DNA of 64,000 nucleotides from Streptomyces sp. NBC_00154 (lineage in GTDB: Bacteria > Actinomycetota > Actinomycetes > Streptomycetales > Streptomycetaceae): positions 5,338,501 to 5,402,500 of the forward strand of contig NZ_JAPEMI010000001.1 of assembly GCF_026342835.1 (NCBI RefSeq), given 5' to 3'. Shown piece after piece: positions 42,914 through 51,944 of the stretch. Within the stretch, counting starts at the first letter, position 1, and every line of letters starts with the position of its first letter. A program made the translations under genes and the position numbers. The notes under the pieces were generated by a model. It ran no database searches. It was not told the origin of the DNA and saw only the letters and a program-made list of their open reading frames with translations.

Positions 42914-43192
42914 ATGAGTTGGCTGTGGGCAATCATCGTGGGTCTGGTCCTCGGCCTGATCGCGAAGGCGATCCTGCCGGGAAAGCAGCAGATCCCACTC
43001 TGGCTGACAACCATTTTCGGCATCATCGGCAGCGTCATCGGCAACGCCGTCGCGACGTGGATCGGCGTCAACGAGACCAGGGGCATCGACTGGACGCGCC
43101 ATCTGCTCCAGCTGATCGGCGCCGTGGTCATCGTCGGTCTCGGCGACATGCTCTGGACATCGATGCGCGGTACCAGAAAGCAGAAGGCCTGA
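42914..43192 (+). CDS. GlsB/YeaQ/YmgE family stress-response membrane protein
   Basis: A 92-aa protein with three short hydrophobic segments: WLWAIIVGLVLGLIAKAILPG, IPLWLTTIFGIIGSVIGNAVATW and LLQLIGAVVIVGLGDMLW. The GLIAKAILPGKQ motif is the YeaQ signature. AGGAGG lies 4 nt before the ATG. A strong hairpin follows. Confidence 0.88.
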   Translation: MSWLWAIIVGLVLGLIAKAILPGKQQIPLWLTTIFGIIGSVIGNAVATWIGVNETRGIDWTRHLLQLIGAVVIVGLGDMLWTSMRGTRKQKA

Positions 43193-43231
43193 GTGCAGGC
43201 GCGCGCGTCCGCAGGACGTCCGACGCGGCGA

Positions 43232-43262
43232 CGGCCGGGCACGCATGTCGCGTGCCCGGCCG
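43232..43262. terminator. Bidirectional terminator between the YeaQ-like gene and tyrS
   Basis: CGGCCGGGCACGC and GCGTGCCCGGCCG form a perfect 13-bp stem with a 5-nt loop between convergent genes. Confidence 0.7.
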
Positions 43263-43283
43263 CCGTATGTCGTCCGCTGCCGG

Positions 43284-44552
43284 TCAGCCGGCCGTGACCT
43301 CGATGGCCGCGAGGTTCTTCTTGCCCCGGCGCAGCACCAGCCAGCGCCCGTGCAGCAGCTCCTCGCGGGCCGGTGCGGCCTCGCCGTCCACGACCTTGAC
43401 GTTGTTCACGTAGGCGCCGCCCTCCTTGACCGTACGGCGGGCCCCCGACTTGCTCGGCGCCAGACCGACCTCCACCAGGAGGTCCACCAGCGGGCCCAGC
43501 TCGGTGACCTCGGCGTGCGGCACCTCGGAGAGCGCCGCGCTCAGCGTGGCCTCGTCCAGATCGCCCAGCTCACCCTGGCCGAACAGAGCCTTCGAGGCCG
43601 CGATGACCGACGCGCACTGCTCGGCGCCGTGCACCAGGGTCGTCAGCTCCTCCGCCAGCGCCCGCTGCGCCGTCCGGGCCTGCGGACGCTCCTCGGTGAG
43701 CTTCTCCAGCTCCTCCAGCTCGGCACGGCTCCTGAAGCTGAGGATGCGCATGTACGGGGAGATGTCCCGGTCGTCCACGTTCAGCCAGAACTGGTAGAAC
43801 GCGTACGGCGTCGTCATCTCCGGGTCGAGCCAGACGGCCCCGCTCTCGGACTTGCCGAACTTGGTGCCGTCCGCCTTCACCATCAGCGGCGTGGCCAGTG
43901 CATGCACCTCGGCGCCCGGCTCCAGGCGGTGGATCAGGTCGATGCCGGCGGTGAGGTTGCCCCACTGGTCGCTGCCGCCCTGCTGAAGGGCGCAGCCGTA
44001 CCGCCGGTACAGCTCCAGGAAGTCCATGCCCTGCAGCAGCTGGTAGCTGAACTCCGTGTAGCTGATGCCCTCCTGGGACTCCAGCCGACGGGCGACCGAG
44101 TCCTTGGTCAGCATCTTGTTGACCCGGAAGTGCTTGCCGATGTCCCGCAGGAACTCGATCGCGGACATGCCCGCGGTCCAGTCCAGGTTGTTCACCATGA
44201 CTGCGGCGTTCGCGCCCTCGAAGGAGAGGAACGGCTCGATCTGGGAACGCAGCCGCGTCACCCAGTTCGCGACCGTCTCCGGGTCGTTCAGCGTCCGCTC
44301 GGCCGTCGGCCGCGGGTCACCGATCTGGCCGGTGGCCCCGCCGACCAGGGCGAGCGGCCGGTGCCCGGCCTGCTGCAGCCGGCGCACGGTGAGCACCTGC
44401 ACCAGGTGGCCCACGTGCAGACTCGCCGCGGTCGGGTCGAAACCGCAATAGAACGTGACGGGACCGTCCGCGAGAGCCTTGCGCAATGCGTCCTCGTCAG
44501 TGGACTGGGCGAACAGCCCGCGCCACTTCAGCTCGTCGACGATCTCCGTCAC
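43284..44552 (-). CDS. tyrS: Tyrosyl-tRNA synthetase
   Basis: A 422-aa class I aminoacyl-tRNA synthetase. FDPTAASLHVGHL holds the HIGH motif (HVGH) and KFGKSESG the KMSKS-type motif. GGATGQIGDP and QGGSDQWGNL are TyrRS signatures. A C-terminal S4-like RNA-binding domain (about residues 350-422) ends AIEVTAG. The start is GTG 44552 after GGAGACACAGGACA. No T-box or leader is evident. Confidence 0.95.
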   Translation of the reverse strand: MTEIVDELKWRGLFAQSTDEDALRKALADGPVTFYCGFDPTAASLHVGHLVQVLTVRRLQQAGHRPLALVGGATGQIGDPRPTAERTLNDPETVANWVTRLRSQIEPFLSFEGANAAVMVNNLDWTAGMSAIEFLRDIGKHFRVNKMLTKDSVARRLESQEGISYTEFSYQLLQGMDFLELYRRYGCALQQGGSDQWGNLTAGIDLIHRLEPGAEVHALATPLMVKADGTKFGKSESGAVWLDPEMTTPYAFYQFWLNVDDRDISPYMRILSFRSRAELEELEKLTEERPQARTAQRALAEELTTLVHGAEQCASVIAASKALFGQGELGDLDEATLSAALSEVPHAEVTELGPLVDLLVEVGLAPSKSGARRTVKEGGAYVNNVKVVDGEAAPAREELLHGRWLVLRRGKKNLAAIEVTAG

Positions 44553-44603
44553 TGTCCTGTGTCTCCCTGTTACGTGTACTGATCTGCCATGGTCAGTCTA
44601 GGG

Positions 44604-45998
44604 TCACACCCCGAGGCTGACCGAACTCATATTGAAGTCCGGGATCCGCAGCGCCGGCATCGCGGCCCGGGTGAACCAGTCGCCCCACTCGCGCGGCAGC
44701 GTCTTCTCGGTACGGCCCGCCTCGACGGCCCGCGACAGAAGATCGACCGGCGACTCGTTGAACCGGAAGTTGTTCACCTCGCCGACCACCTCGCCGTCCT
44801 CCACCAGATACACCCCGTCCCGGGTGAGCCCGGTCAGCAGCAGCGTCGCCGGATCGACCTCCCGGATGTACCAGAGGCAGGTCAGCAGCAGGGCCCGGCC
44901 GGTCGTCGCCGCCACCATCTCGTCCAGCGACCGCTCACCACCGCCGTCGAGCAGCAGGTTGTCGATCGCCGGAGCCACCGGCAGCCCGGTCAGTCCGGCC
45001 GTGTGCCGGGTGGTCGTCAGACGGTCCAGCCGGCCGTCCCGGATCCAGTCGGTCGACGACAGCGGAAGCCCGTTGTCGAAGACGGAAGCGCTGTCCCCGG
45101 AGGAGTGGGCGATCACGAACGGCGCGGACTCGAGCCCGGGCGCGTTCGGGTCGCTGCGCAGGGTCAGCGGCAGCTCGGACAGCGTCTCGCCGAGCCGGGT
45201 GCCACCCCCCGGCTTGGAGAAGACCGTCCGGCCCTCGGCGGCGTCCCGGGCCGTCGACGACCACAGCTGGTAGATCAGCAGATCGGCCACGGCGGTGGGC
45301 GGCAGCAGCGTCTCGTACCGCCCGGCGGGCAGCTCGATACGGCGCTCCGCCCAACCCAGCCGCTGTGCCAGCTCCGCGTCCAGCTCGGCCGGGTCGACAT
45401 CCTTGAAGTCCCGGGTGGCCCGGCCGGCCCAGGCGGAACGCGAGCGGTCGGGGGACTTGGCGTTCAGCTCCAGCGTCCCGTTCGGCTGGTCGTGGCGCAG
45501 CCGCAGCCCCGTCGACGTGCCCAGATACGTCGACGTCAGCTGGTGGTGCGCGAACCCGTACAGCTCGCGGCCGCCGGCCCGGGCGCGGGCGAAGGCGTCA
45601 CCGAGAGCCGGGGCGAACTCCGCGAACACCTCGGAACTCGTCTCGGCCGGGGCATCCATGAAATCGGGGGACGAGGGCACGCCGGTGACCAGCGGCTGCG
45701 CGTCCTCGGCGGGCCCGGCCCCGCGCGCGGCGGCCTCGGCGGCCCGCACCAGCGGCTCCAGGTCGTCGGCGGTGACCGCGGAACGGGACACCACACCGGA
45801 CGCCGCGCCCTCGGCGCCGTCGACCGTCGCGATGACCGTCAGGGTCCGGCCCCGGGTCACCCCGTTCGTGGTGAGCGCGTTGCCCGCCCAGCGCAGATTG
45901 GCGGAGGAGTCCTCGTCGGCGATGACCACACAGCCGTCGGCGGTGGACAGTTCGAGCGCGCGCTCGACGATCTCGTACGGCTTGCTGACGCGGCTCAT
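44604..45998 (-). CDS. TldE/PmbA family metalloprotease subunit
   Basis: A 464-aa protein of the TldD/PmbA family. It lacks the metal-binding HExxxH of its partner, as TldE subunits do. Visible features are CVVIADEDSSANLRWAGNALTTNG and SGDSASVFDNGLPLSSTDWI. TldE and TldD form a heterodimeric protease in other bacteria. ATG 45998 is preceded by AGGAGGCGGG and overlaps the tldD stop (ATGA). A long in-frame extension upstream is ignored because it lies in tldD. Confidence 0.9.
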   Translation of the reverse strand: MSRVSKPYEIVERALELSTADGCVVIADEDSSANLRWAGNALTTNGVTRGRTLTVIATVDGAEGAASGVVSRSAVTADDLEPLVRAAEAAARGAGPAEDAQPLVTGVPSSPDFMDAPAETSSEVFAEFAPALGDAFARARAGGRELYGFAHHQLTSTYLGTSTGLRLRHDQPNGTLELNAKSPDRSRSAWAGRATRDFKDVDPAELDAELAQRLGWAERRIELPAGRYETLLPPTAVADLLIYQLWSSTARDAAEGRTVFSKPGGGTRLGETLSELPLTLRSDPNAPGLESAPFVIAHSSGDSASVFDNGLPLSSTDWIRDGRLDRLTTTRHTAGLTGLPVAPAIDNLLLDGGGERSLDEMVAATTGRALLLTCLWYIREVDPATLLLTGLTRDGVYLVEDGEVVGEVNNFRFNESPVDLLSRAVEAGRTEKTLPREWGDWFTRAAMPALRIPDFNMSSVSLGV

Positions 45999-47518
45999 CG
46001 GCCCGCCTCCTGCGTCGTGTTGAGGATGTTCACGCCTCGGAAGAGGGCGGAGGGGCAGCCGTGCGAGACGGCCGCGACCTGGCCCGGCTGGGCCTTGCCG
46101 CAGTTGAAGGCGCCGCCCAGGACGTACGTCTGCGGGCCGCCGACCTTCTCCATCGAGCCCCAGAAGTCCGTCGTCGTCGCCTGGTACGCGACATCGCGCA
46201 GCTGACCGGCCAGCTCGCCGTTCTCGATGCGGAAGAACCTCTGCCCGGTGAACTGGAAGTTGTAGCGCTGCATGTCGATCGACCAGGACCGGTCGCCGAC
46301 CACATAGATGCCGCGCTCCACCCCGCCGATCAGATCCTCCGTGGACAGTCCGCCCGGATCCGGCTGCAGCGACACGTTCGCCATCCGCTGTACGGGGACA
46401 TGGCCCGGCGAGTCGGCGTACGCACACCCGTTGGACCGGCCGAGACCGGTCAGCTTCGCAATCCTCCGGTCGAGCTGGTAACCAACGAGTGTCCCGTCCT
46501 TGATCAGGTCCCAGGACTGGCCCTCGACACCCTCGTCGTCGTACCCGATGGTCGCGAGCCCGTGCTCGGCGGTGCGGTCGCCCGTCACATTCATCACCGG
46601 CGAGCCGTACGCCAGCTTGCCCAGCTGGTCGAAGGTGGCGAACGAGGTCCCGGCGTACGCCGCCTCGTAACCCAGCGCCCGGTCCAGCTCGGTGGCATGC
46701 CCGATCGACTCGTGGATCGTCAGCCAGAGATTCGACGGGTCGACGACCAGGTCGTACCTCCCCGCCTCGACGCTCGGCGCGCGCATCTTCTCGGCGAGCA
46801 GCCCCGGGATCTGCTCCAGCTCGGAGTCCCAGTCCCAGCCGGTGCCCGTGAGGTACTCCCAGCCGCGGCCCACCGGCGGCGCGATGGTCCGCATCGAGTC
46901 GAACTCACCGGTCGTCCCGTCCACGGCGACGGCGGTGAACTGCGGATGCAGCCGCACCCGCTGCTGGGTGGTGACGGTGCCCGCCGTGTCCGCGTAGAAC
47001 TTGTTCTCGTGGACGGTCATGAGCGAGGCGTCCACATGTGCGACACCCTCCGCGCCGAGGAGCCGGCTGCTCCACTCGGCCAGCAGCCCCGCCTTCTCCT
47101 CGTCCGGTACGGAGAACGGGTCGACGTCGTACGCCGACACCCAGGTCCGCTCGCCGTGCACCGGCTCGTCCGCCAGCTCCACCCGCTCGTCGGACCCGGC
47201 CGCCGCGATCACCTTGGCCGACAGCTTCGCCATGGCGACCGCCTGGGACGCGACCTTCGCCGCCGCGTCCATGGTCAGATCCACGCCGGACGCGAACCCC
47301 CACGCCCCGCCGTGCACCACGCGCACCGCGTACCCGAGATCGGTGGTGTCCGAAGTCCCGGCGGGCCGGGCGTCCCGCAACCGCCAGGACGCACTGCGTA
47401 CCCGCTCGAAGCGGAAGTCCGCATGGACGGCGCCCAGCGCGCGGGCCCGGGCCAGCGCCGCGTCGGCGAGGGCCCGTAGCGGCAGGGCCAGGAATGACTG
47501 ATCTACCTCATGGGGCAC
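45995..47518 (-). CDS. TldD family metalloprotease subunit
   Basis: A 507-aa protein. The metal-binding motif HESIGHATELD (HExxxH) is at about residues 266-276, and a Cys-rich region near the end (GGAFNCGKAQPGQ, SHGCPSALFRG) completes the family pattern. TldD/TldE cleave unfolded or modified peptides, for example microcin leader and CcdA. GTG 47518 is the start with AAGGGGAAAG upstream; the open frame extends further without support. It is divergent from fabG. Confidence 0.9.
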   Translation of the reverse strand: MPHEVDQSFLALPLRALADAALARARALGAVHADFRFERVRSASWRLRDARPAGTSDTTDLGYAVRVVHGGAWGFASGVDLTMDAAAKVASQAVAMAKLSAKVIAAAGSDERVELADEPVHGERTWVSAYDVDPFSVPDEEKAGLLAEWSSRLLGAEGVAHVDASLMTVHENKFYADTAGTVTTQQRVRLHPQFTAVAVDGTTGEFDSMRTIAPPVGRGWEYLTGTGWDWDSELEQIPGLLAEKMRAPSVEAGRYDLVVDPSNLWLTIHESIGHATELDRALGYEAAYAGTSFATFDQLGKLAYGSPVMNVTGDRTAEHGLATIGYDDEGVEGQSWDLIKDGTLVGYQLDRRIAKLTGLGRSNGCAYADSPGHVPVQRMANVSLQPDPGGLSTEDLIGGVERGIYVVGDRSWSIDMQRYNFQFTGQRFFRIENGELAGQLRDVAYQATTTDFWGSMEKVGGPQTYVLGGAFNCGKAQPGQVAAVSHGCPSALFRGVNILNTTQEAGR

Positions 47519-47636
47519 GTCGGCTTTCCCCTTCTCGACCTGTGCGATGTGTCTCCGCAGTGAATCATGCGGTGCGAGCCCGTCAGGGGCCTCTGTTTTT
47601 CCCGTATTTTTCCGCGGAGGTTCCGGCGGCGCGGGG

Positions 47637-47667
47637 CGAGGCACTGTAGGAACCCCACAGTGCCTCG
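47637..47667. promoter_or_regulatory. Hairpin CGAGGCACTGT-N9-ACAGTGCCTCG upstream of fabG
   Basis: A perfect 11-bp inverted repeat with a 9-nt spacer lies in the 239-bp tldD/fabG divergent region. It could be an operator or an RNA structure in a leader. A further inverted repeat pair is at 47706-47744. Confidence 0.45.
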
Positions 47668-47705
47668 CGGAAGCCACTGTCAGGGGCCGATTCCCCGTGG
47701 AGCAC

Positions 47706-47744
47706 CTGGTACCGATAGGTTTTCGAGGTACCAGACCGCTATCG
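47706..47744. promoter_or_regulatory. Interlocked inverted repeats upstream of fabG
   Basis: CTGGTACC (47706-47713) and GGTACCAG (47727-47734) are perfect 8-bp arms separated by 13 bp. CGATAG (47713-47718) and CTATCG (47739-47744) interlock with them. The set ends 13 nt before the fabG start, a likely regulator site for the fabG-fabI pair. Confidence 0.5.
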
Positions 47745-47757
47745 AAAGGGTGATCCG

Positions 47758-48477
47758 TTGAGCCGCTCGGTTCTCGTCACCGGAGGAAACCGGGGCATCG
47801 GCCTCGCCATCGCCCGCGCTTTCGCCGACAACGGCGACAAGGTCGCGATCACGTACCGCTCGGGCGAGCCGCCCCAGGCCCTCACCGAGGCGGGCGTTCT
47901 GGCCGTCCGGTGCGACATCACCGACAGCGAGCAGGTGGAGCAGGCCTACAAGGAGATCGAGGAGAAGCACGGTCCGGTCGAGGTTCTGGTGGCCAACGCC
48001 GGTATCACCAAGGACCAGTTGCTGATGCGGATGTCCGAGGAGGACTTCACGTCCGTACTCGACACCAACCTCACCGGCACCTTCCGGGTCGTCAAGCGCG
48101 CCAACCGCGGCATGCTGCGCGCCAAGAAGGGCCGCGTCGTCCTCATCTCCTCCGTCGTCGGTCTCCTCGGCTCGGCGGGGCAGGCCAACTACGCCGCCTC
48201 CAAGGCCGGTCTGGTCGGCTTCGCCCGGTCGCTGGCGCGCGAGCTCGGCTCGCGGAACATCACTTTCAACGTCGTCGCGCCCGGTTTTGTCGACACCGAC
48301 ATGACCCAGGCGCTCACCGAGGAGCAGCGCAAGGGCATCGTCGCCCAGGTGCCGCTGGCCCGCTACGCGCGGCCCGAGGAGATCGCCGCCGCGGTGCGCT
48401 TCCTCGCCTCCGACGACGCGTCGTACATCACTGGAGCCGTCATCCCCGTTGACGGCGGATTGGGCATGGGTCACTGA
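47758..48477 (+). CDS. fabG: 3-oxoacyl-[ACP] reductase FabG
   Basis: A 239-aa SDR reductase that performs the first reduction of fatty acid elongation. TGGNRGIGLA (cofactor), NAGITKDQLL, ISSVVGLLG and YAASKAG (Ser, Tyr, Lys) are canonical. It starts at TTG 47758 with AAAGGGTGA upstream, a rare start codon here. The gene is 5 bp before fabI, so both reductions of the elongation cycle are encoded together. Confidence 0.93.
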   Translation: MSRSVLVTGGNRGIGLAIARAFADNGDKVAITYRSGEPPQALTEAGVLAVRCDITDSEQVEQAYKEIEEKHGPVEVLVANAGITKDQLLMRMSEEDFTSVLDTNLTGTFRVVKRANRGMLRAKKGRVVLISSVVGLLGSAGQANYAASKAGLVGFARSLARELGSRNITFNVVAPGFVDTDMTQALTEEQRKGIVAQVPLARYARPEEIAAAVRFLASDDASYITGAVIPVDGGLGMGH

Positions 48478-48482
48478 CCACC

Positions 48483-49250
48483 ATGATCGGAATTCTCGAC
48501 GGCAAGCGCATCCTCATCACCGGTGTGCTGATGGAGTCGTCCATCGCCTTCCACACCGCCAAGGTGGCCCAGGAGCAGGGTGCCGAAGTCATCCTGACCG
48601 CCTTCCCCCGGCCCACGCTGACGGAGCGCATCGCCAAGAAGCTGCCCAAGCCCGCCAAGGTCATCGAGCTGGACGTGACCAACACCGAGCACCTGGACCG
48701 GCTCGAAGGCCTGGTCCGTGAGGAGCTCGGTTCGCTGGACGGCGTCGTCCACTCCATCGGCTTCGCGCCGCAGGACGCGCTCGGCGGCAACTTCCTCAAC
48801 ACCCCGTTCGAGTCCGTCGCCACCGCGATGCACGTCTCGGCGTTCTCGCTGAAGTCGCTCGCCATGGCCTGCAAGCCGCTGATGAGCGAGGGCGGCTCGA
48901 TCGTCGGCCTCACCTTCGACGCACAGTTCGCCTGGCCGCAGTACGACTGGATGGGTCCGGCCAAGGCCGCCCTGGAGGCCACCTCTCGTTACCTCGCCCG
49001 CGACCTGGGCAAGGACGACATCCGCTGCAACCTGATCTCTGCGGGCCCGATCGGCTCGATGGCCGCCAAGTCCATCCCGGGCTTCTCGGAACTCGCGGAC
49101 GTCTGGAACACCCGCTCCCCGCTCTCCTGGAACATGGCCGACCCGGAGCCGGCCGGCCGCGGCGTCGTCGCGCTGCTCTCGGACTTCTTCCCGAAGACCA
49201 CGGGCGAGATCATCCACGTCGACGGTGGCGTGCACATGATGGGTGCCTGA
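48483..49250 (+). CDS. fabI: Enoyl-[ACP] reductase (NADH) FabI
   Basis: A 255-aa SDR-type enoyl-ACP reductase performing the last reduction of the fatty acid cycle. ITGVLMESSIAFHTAKVAQEQGAEVILT is the InhA/FabI nucleotide loop. The catalytic Tyr-x6-Lys is in QYDWMGPAKAALE. VVHSIGFAPQDALGGNFL and HVDGGVHMMGA are typical. It would be the triclosan/isoniazid-type target. It lies in one operon with fabG. Confidence 0.95.
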   Translation: MIGILDGKRILITGVLMESSIAFHTAKVAQEQGAEVILTAFPRPTLTERIAKKLPKPAKVIELDVTNTEHLDRLEGLVREELGSLDGVVHSIGFAPQDALGGNFLNTPFESVATAMHVSAFSLKSLAMACKPLMSEGGSIVGLTFDAQFAWPQYDWMGPAKAALEATSRYLARDLGKDDIRCNLISAGPIGSMAAKSIPGFSELADVWNTRSPLSWNMADPEPAGRGVVALLSDFFPKTTGEIIHVDGGVHMMGA

Positions 49251-49271
49251 CCTCGTAGAACCCTGTACGAA

Positions 49272-49311
49272 ACGGCCGCGTACCACCTCTGAGCAGATGG
49301 TGCGCGGCCGT
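49272..49311 (+). terminator. Terminator after fabI
   Basis: ACGGCCGCG and CGCGGCCGT arms, extended by ACCACCT/AGATGGT-type pairing, form a long hairpin 21 nt after the fabI stop. Confidence 0.6.
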
Positions 49312-49418
49312 CGTGCGTCCCCGCCCGGCCGCTCGCCGCTCAAGTCGAAAAGATGGTCGATGCACCGCAGAATGTGGTGGAACCGGACTTTTGGTCAGGC
49401 TGCGGGGAGGAGGTCGCT

Positions 49419-49781
49419 GTGCGCCCCATACGTCGCCGAACCTGGGCCCTGCTTGCGGCCTCGGTCGCCGTCGCCGCAGTTGTCGTCCCCATAGGCATAT
49501 CCGGCCTGGGGTGGCCCGGGGCGTCCGCGCCGACCGCCCCCCTCCCGGACCCGCACGGCGCCGACTGCCGTACGTCGGTCCAGGGCTCCTGGGTGGTCGC
49601 CTACTGCCACAACCCGTACCCGACCAACGACCGGGTACAACTGCACACCGAATGCGACCGCTGGTGGGACATAGACGCGGACGGCATACCCGTCGACGTC
49701 GCCCCCGGACAGACGGTACGGCTCGACGACCGCTGCTGGAAGGAGGTCGCCTCCGTCTGGATCACCCACCAACGGATCTAG
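49419..49781 (+). CDS. Secreted or membrane-anchored small hypothetical protein
   Basis: A 120-aa protein with a hydrophobic N-terminus after PIRRRT (WALLAASVAVAAVVVPIGI), then an extracytoplasmic domain with four cysteines (DCRTS, AYCHNP, ECDRWWD, DDRCWKE), likely two disulfides. GTG 49419 follows GGGGAGGAGG; a longer frame starts at 49353. I do not recognise the family. Confidence 0.7.
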   Translation: MRPIRRRTWALLAASVAVAAVVVPIGISGLGWPGASAPTAPLPDPHGADCRTSVQGSWVVAYCHNPYPTNDRVQLHTECDRWWDIDADGIPVDVAPGQTVRLDDRCWKEVASVWITHQRI

Positions 49782-49817
49782 GTGAACCCGTCTCCCGGCC
49801 CTTGCGGAGCATTCGGG

Positions 49818-50492
49818 TCAGACCCGGTCCACCAGGCAGCTGAGCGCATGACTCGCGGCCTCGGCGGCCGCTGTCTCCGCGTCACCGGCCCGGATCGCCT
49901 CGACCAGCCGCGCGTGGTCCATATGGTTCTCCGGCCGTAGCTCGTGCCCGACATCGACCCGCAGATAGTCGCGCAGCAGATCCCCCAGGTCGGCGTAGAG
50001 GCCCGTCAGCACGTCATTGTGCGAGGCGGCGACCACGGCCAGGTGCAGCGTCGCATCCGCGGCCACGAACGCCTCGGCGTCACCCGCGGCCCAGGTCTCC
50101 TCGCGACGCGCCATGAGCGCGTCCAGTTGCTTCAGATCCCGCTCGGTGCGCCGGGCGGCCGCCAGCCGGGCCGCTGACGACTCCAGCGTCGACCGCAGCT
50201 CGGCGACATGGCGCGGGTCGGCGGACGCGAACCGGCGGTGCATCACTCCGGCCAGCTCGCTGGTGGCGACGACGTACGTGCCCGACCCCTGCCGGATGTC
50301 CAGCAGCCCGTTGTGCGCGAGCGCGCGCACCGCCTCGCGGACGGTGTTACGGGCCACCCCCAGCTGCTCCACCAGTTCGGGTTCGGTCGGAATCCGCGAA
50401 CCGACGGGCCACTCGCCCGAGGTGATCTGATTCCTCAGCTGTGCGATCACCTGGTCGGCGAGTGCCGACCGCCGCGGGGACGTCAAAGTCAT
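49818..50492 (-). CDS. GntR/FadR-type transcriptional regulator
   Basis: A 224-aa regulator. The GntR winged helix (residues 10-75) shows LADQVIAQLRNQITSGEWPVGSRIPTEPELVEQLGVARNTVREAVRALAHNGLLDIRQGSGTYV. The C-terminal FCD (all-helical) domain has the potential metal-binding pattern with H-x and E residues (DATLHLAVVAASHN, ENHMDHARLVEAIRAGD). ATG 50492 is chosen. It is divergent from the CynX/NimT transporter; its likely operator sits in the transporter promoter. Confidence 0.9.
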   Translation of the reverse strand: MTLTSPRRSALADQVIAQLRNQITSGEWPVGSRIPTEPELVEQLGVARNTVREAVRALAHNGLLDIRQGSGTYVVATSELAGVMHRRFASADPRHVAELRSTLESSAARLAAARRTERDLKQLDALMARREETWAAGDAEAFVAADATLHLAVVAASHNDVLTGLYADLGDLLRDYLRVDVGHELRPENHMDHARLVEAIRAGDAETAAAEAASHALSCLVDRV

Positions 50493-50575
50493 GATGCTCC
50501 TTGCTCGGATCCTCGGGGCTTCCGGATTCTCCGGTTCCCGGATTTCTCGGAGGTTTCCGAAGGCTCTCGGACGAG

Positions 50576-50606
50576 TGGACAATCAATCATCCCATGATTC
50601 TATGAT
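50576..50606 (+). promoter_or_regulatory. Promoter of the CynX/NimT gene (leaderless)
   Basis: TGGACA (50576-50581, 5 of 6 to TTGACA) and TATGAT (50601-50606) are separated by 19 nt. The -10 ends 7 nt before ATG 50614, so the transcript is probably leaderless. Confidence 0.6.
50586..50598. promoter_or_regulatory. Palindrome ATCAT-CCC-ATGAT in the promoter spacer
   Basis: A perfect 5-bp inverted repeat with a 3-bp spacer lies between the -35 and -10 of the transporter promoter, a position where a bound repressor would block RNA polymerase. A third ATGAT copy overlaps the -10. The size fits a FadR/GntR dimer site. Confidence 0.5.
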
Positions 50607-50613
50607 GGACCTC

Positions 50614-51927
50614 ATGCCCGAAGACGAGACCCATCCCCAGACCCGGACCCAGAGCCCGCACACCGGCACGGCGACGGCCTCCGCCACGGACTCCCCGGCA
50701 CCGCAGACCGTGCAGACCACCTCCGGCCCGGCCGGCCCCGCCCCCTGGGTGCTCCGTCTGGTCGCCGTCAGTCTCGTCCTCACCGCGCTCAACCTCCGCC
50801 CCGCCATCACCAGCCTCGGCGCCCTGCTCGAAGAGGTACGGGACGGGCTGCACATGAGCGGCAGCGTCGCCGGTGTCCTCACCTCCGTGCCGCCGCTCTG
50901 TTTCGCGGTCTTCGGCATCATGGCGCCGCGCCTCGCCCGCCGCTTCGGCCCCGGTGCGGTCGTCTGCGCCGGCATGGTCGCCATCGCGGCCGGTCTGGTG
51001 ATCCGGCCGTTCGTCGGCTCCACGGCCGGCTTCCTCGCCGCCAGCGCACTCGCCCTCATGGGCATAGCCGTCAGCAACATCCTGATGCCGGTGATCGTCA
51101 AGCGCTGGTTCCCGGACCGGGTCGGCTCCATGACCGGCCTCTACTCGATGGCGCTGGCCCTCGGCACCGCGCTCGCCGCAGCCGTCACCGTGCCCATGAC
51201 CGATGCGCTCGGTGGCAGTTGGAAGGCCGGCCTCGGAATCTGGGCCGTGCTCGCCGTCGCCGCGGTGCTGCCCTGGATCCCGCTGTTGCGGGACAGTCGC
51301 GGCGCCCCCGGACAGGCCACCGCCCGGCAGCACGTGGATGCCCCGGCGCTGCGGATCACCCGCAGCCGCACCGCCTGGGGCCTCGCCTGCTTCTTCGGCC
51401 TGCAGGCCACCGCCGCGTACATCGCCATGGGGTGGATGCCGCAGATCTTCCGCGACGCCGGGGTCTCGGCGGGCACGGCGGGCGTCCTGCTCGCCGTGAC
51501 CATGGCCATGGGCGTGCCGCTCGCCTTCGTCATCCCGCGGGTCGCCGCCCGGATGAGGAACCAGGGCCCGATCGTCGTCTTCCTCTGCGCCTGCGGCCTC
51601 GTCGGCTACGCGGGCCTCTACCTCGCACCGGCCGGCGGCGCCTGGGCCTGGGCGGTGCTCCTCGGCATCGCCAACTGTGCCTTCCCGCTCGCCCTCACCA
51701 TGATCGGCATGCGGTCCCGCAGCGGCGCCGGAGTGGTCCGGCTGTCCGCGTTCGCCCAGTCCACCGGCTATCTGATCTCGATCCCCGGTCCGCTGCTCGT
51801 CGGCGTGCTCTACCAGCACAGCGGCGGCTGGGGACTGCCGATCGCGCTAATGGCGGGCCTGATGGTGCCGCAGATGGTGGCGGGGATCCTGGCCGGGCGG
51901 GACCGGACGATCGAGGACGAATGCTGA
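50614..51927 (+). CDS. MFS transporter, CynX/NimT family
   Basis: A 437-aa permease with 12 predicted TM helices after a ~40-residue polar Thr/Pro-rich N-terminus. LTALNLRPAITSLGALLEEVRDGL (about residues 58-81) is the CynX/NimT hallmark. The family exports or imports cyanate and 2-nitroimidazole-like compounds; the substrate is open. ATG 50614 is preferred because it fits a leaderless promoter; ATGs at 50602 and 50605 are overlapped by the -10. A tiny SGM_5486-type gene follows by 17 bp. Confidence 0.88.
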   Translation: MPEDETHPQTRTQSPHTGTATASATDSPAPQTVQTTSGPAGPAPWVLRLVAVSLVLTALNLRPAITSLGALLEEVRDGLHMSGSVAGVLTSVPPLCFAVFGIMAPRLARRFGPGAVVCAGMVAIAAGLVIRPFVGSTAGFLAASALALMGIAVSNILMPVIVKRWFPDRVGSMTGLYSMALALGTALAAAVTVPMTDALGGSWKAGLGIWAVLAVAAVLPWIPLLRDSRGAPGQATARQHVDAPALRITRSRTAWGLACFFGLQATAAYIAMGWMPQIFRDAGVSAGTAGVLLAVTMAMGVPLAFVIPRVAARMRNQGPIVVFLCACGLVGYAGLYLAPAGGAWAWAVLLGIANCAFPLALTMIGMRSRSGAGVVRLSAFAQSTGYLISIPGPLLVGVLYQHSGGWGLPIALMAGLMVPQMVAGILAGRDRTIEDEC

Positions 51928-51944
51928 GATGCGAGACTGGCCCC

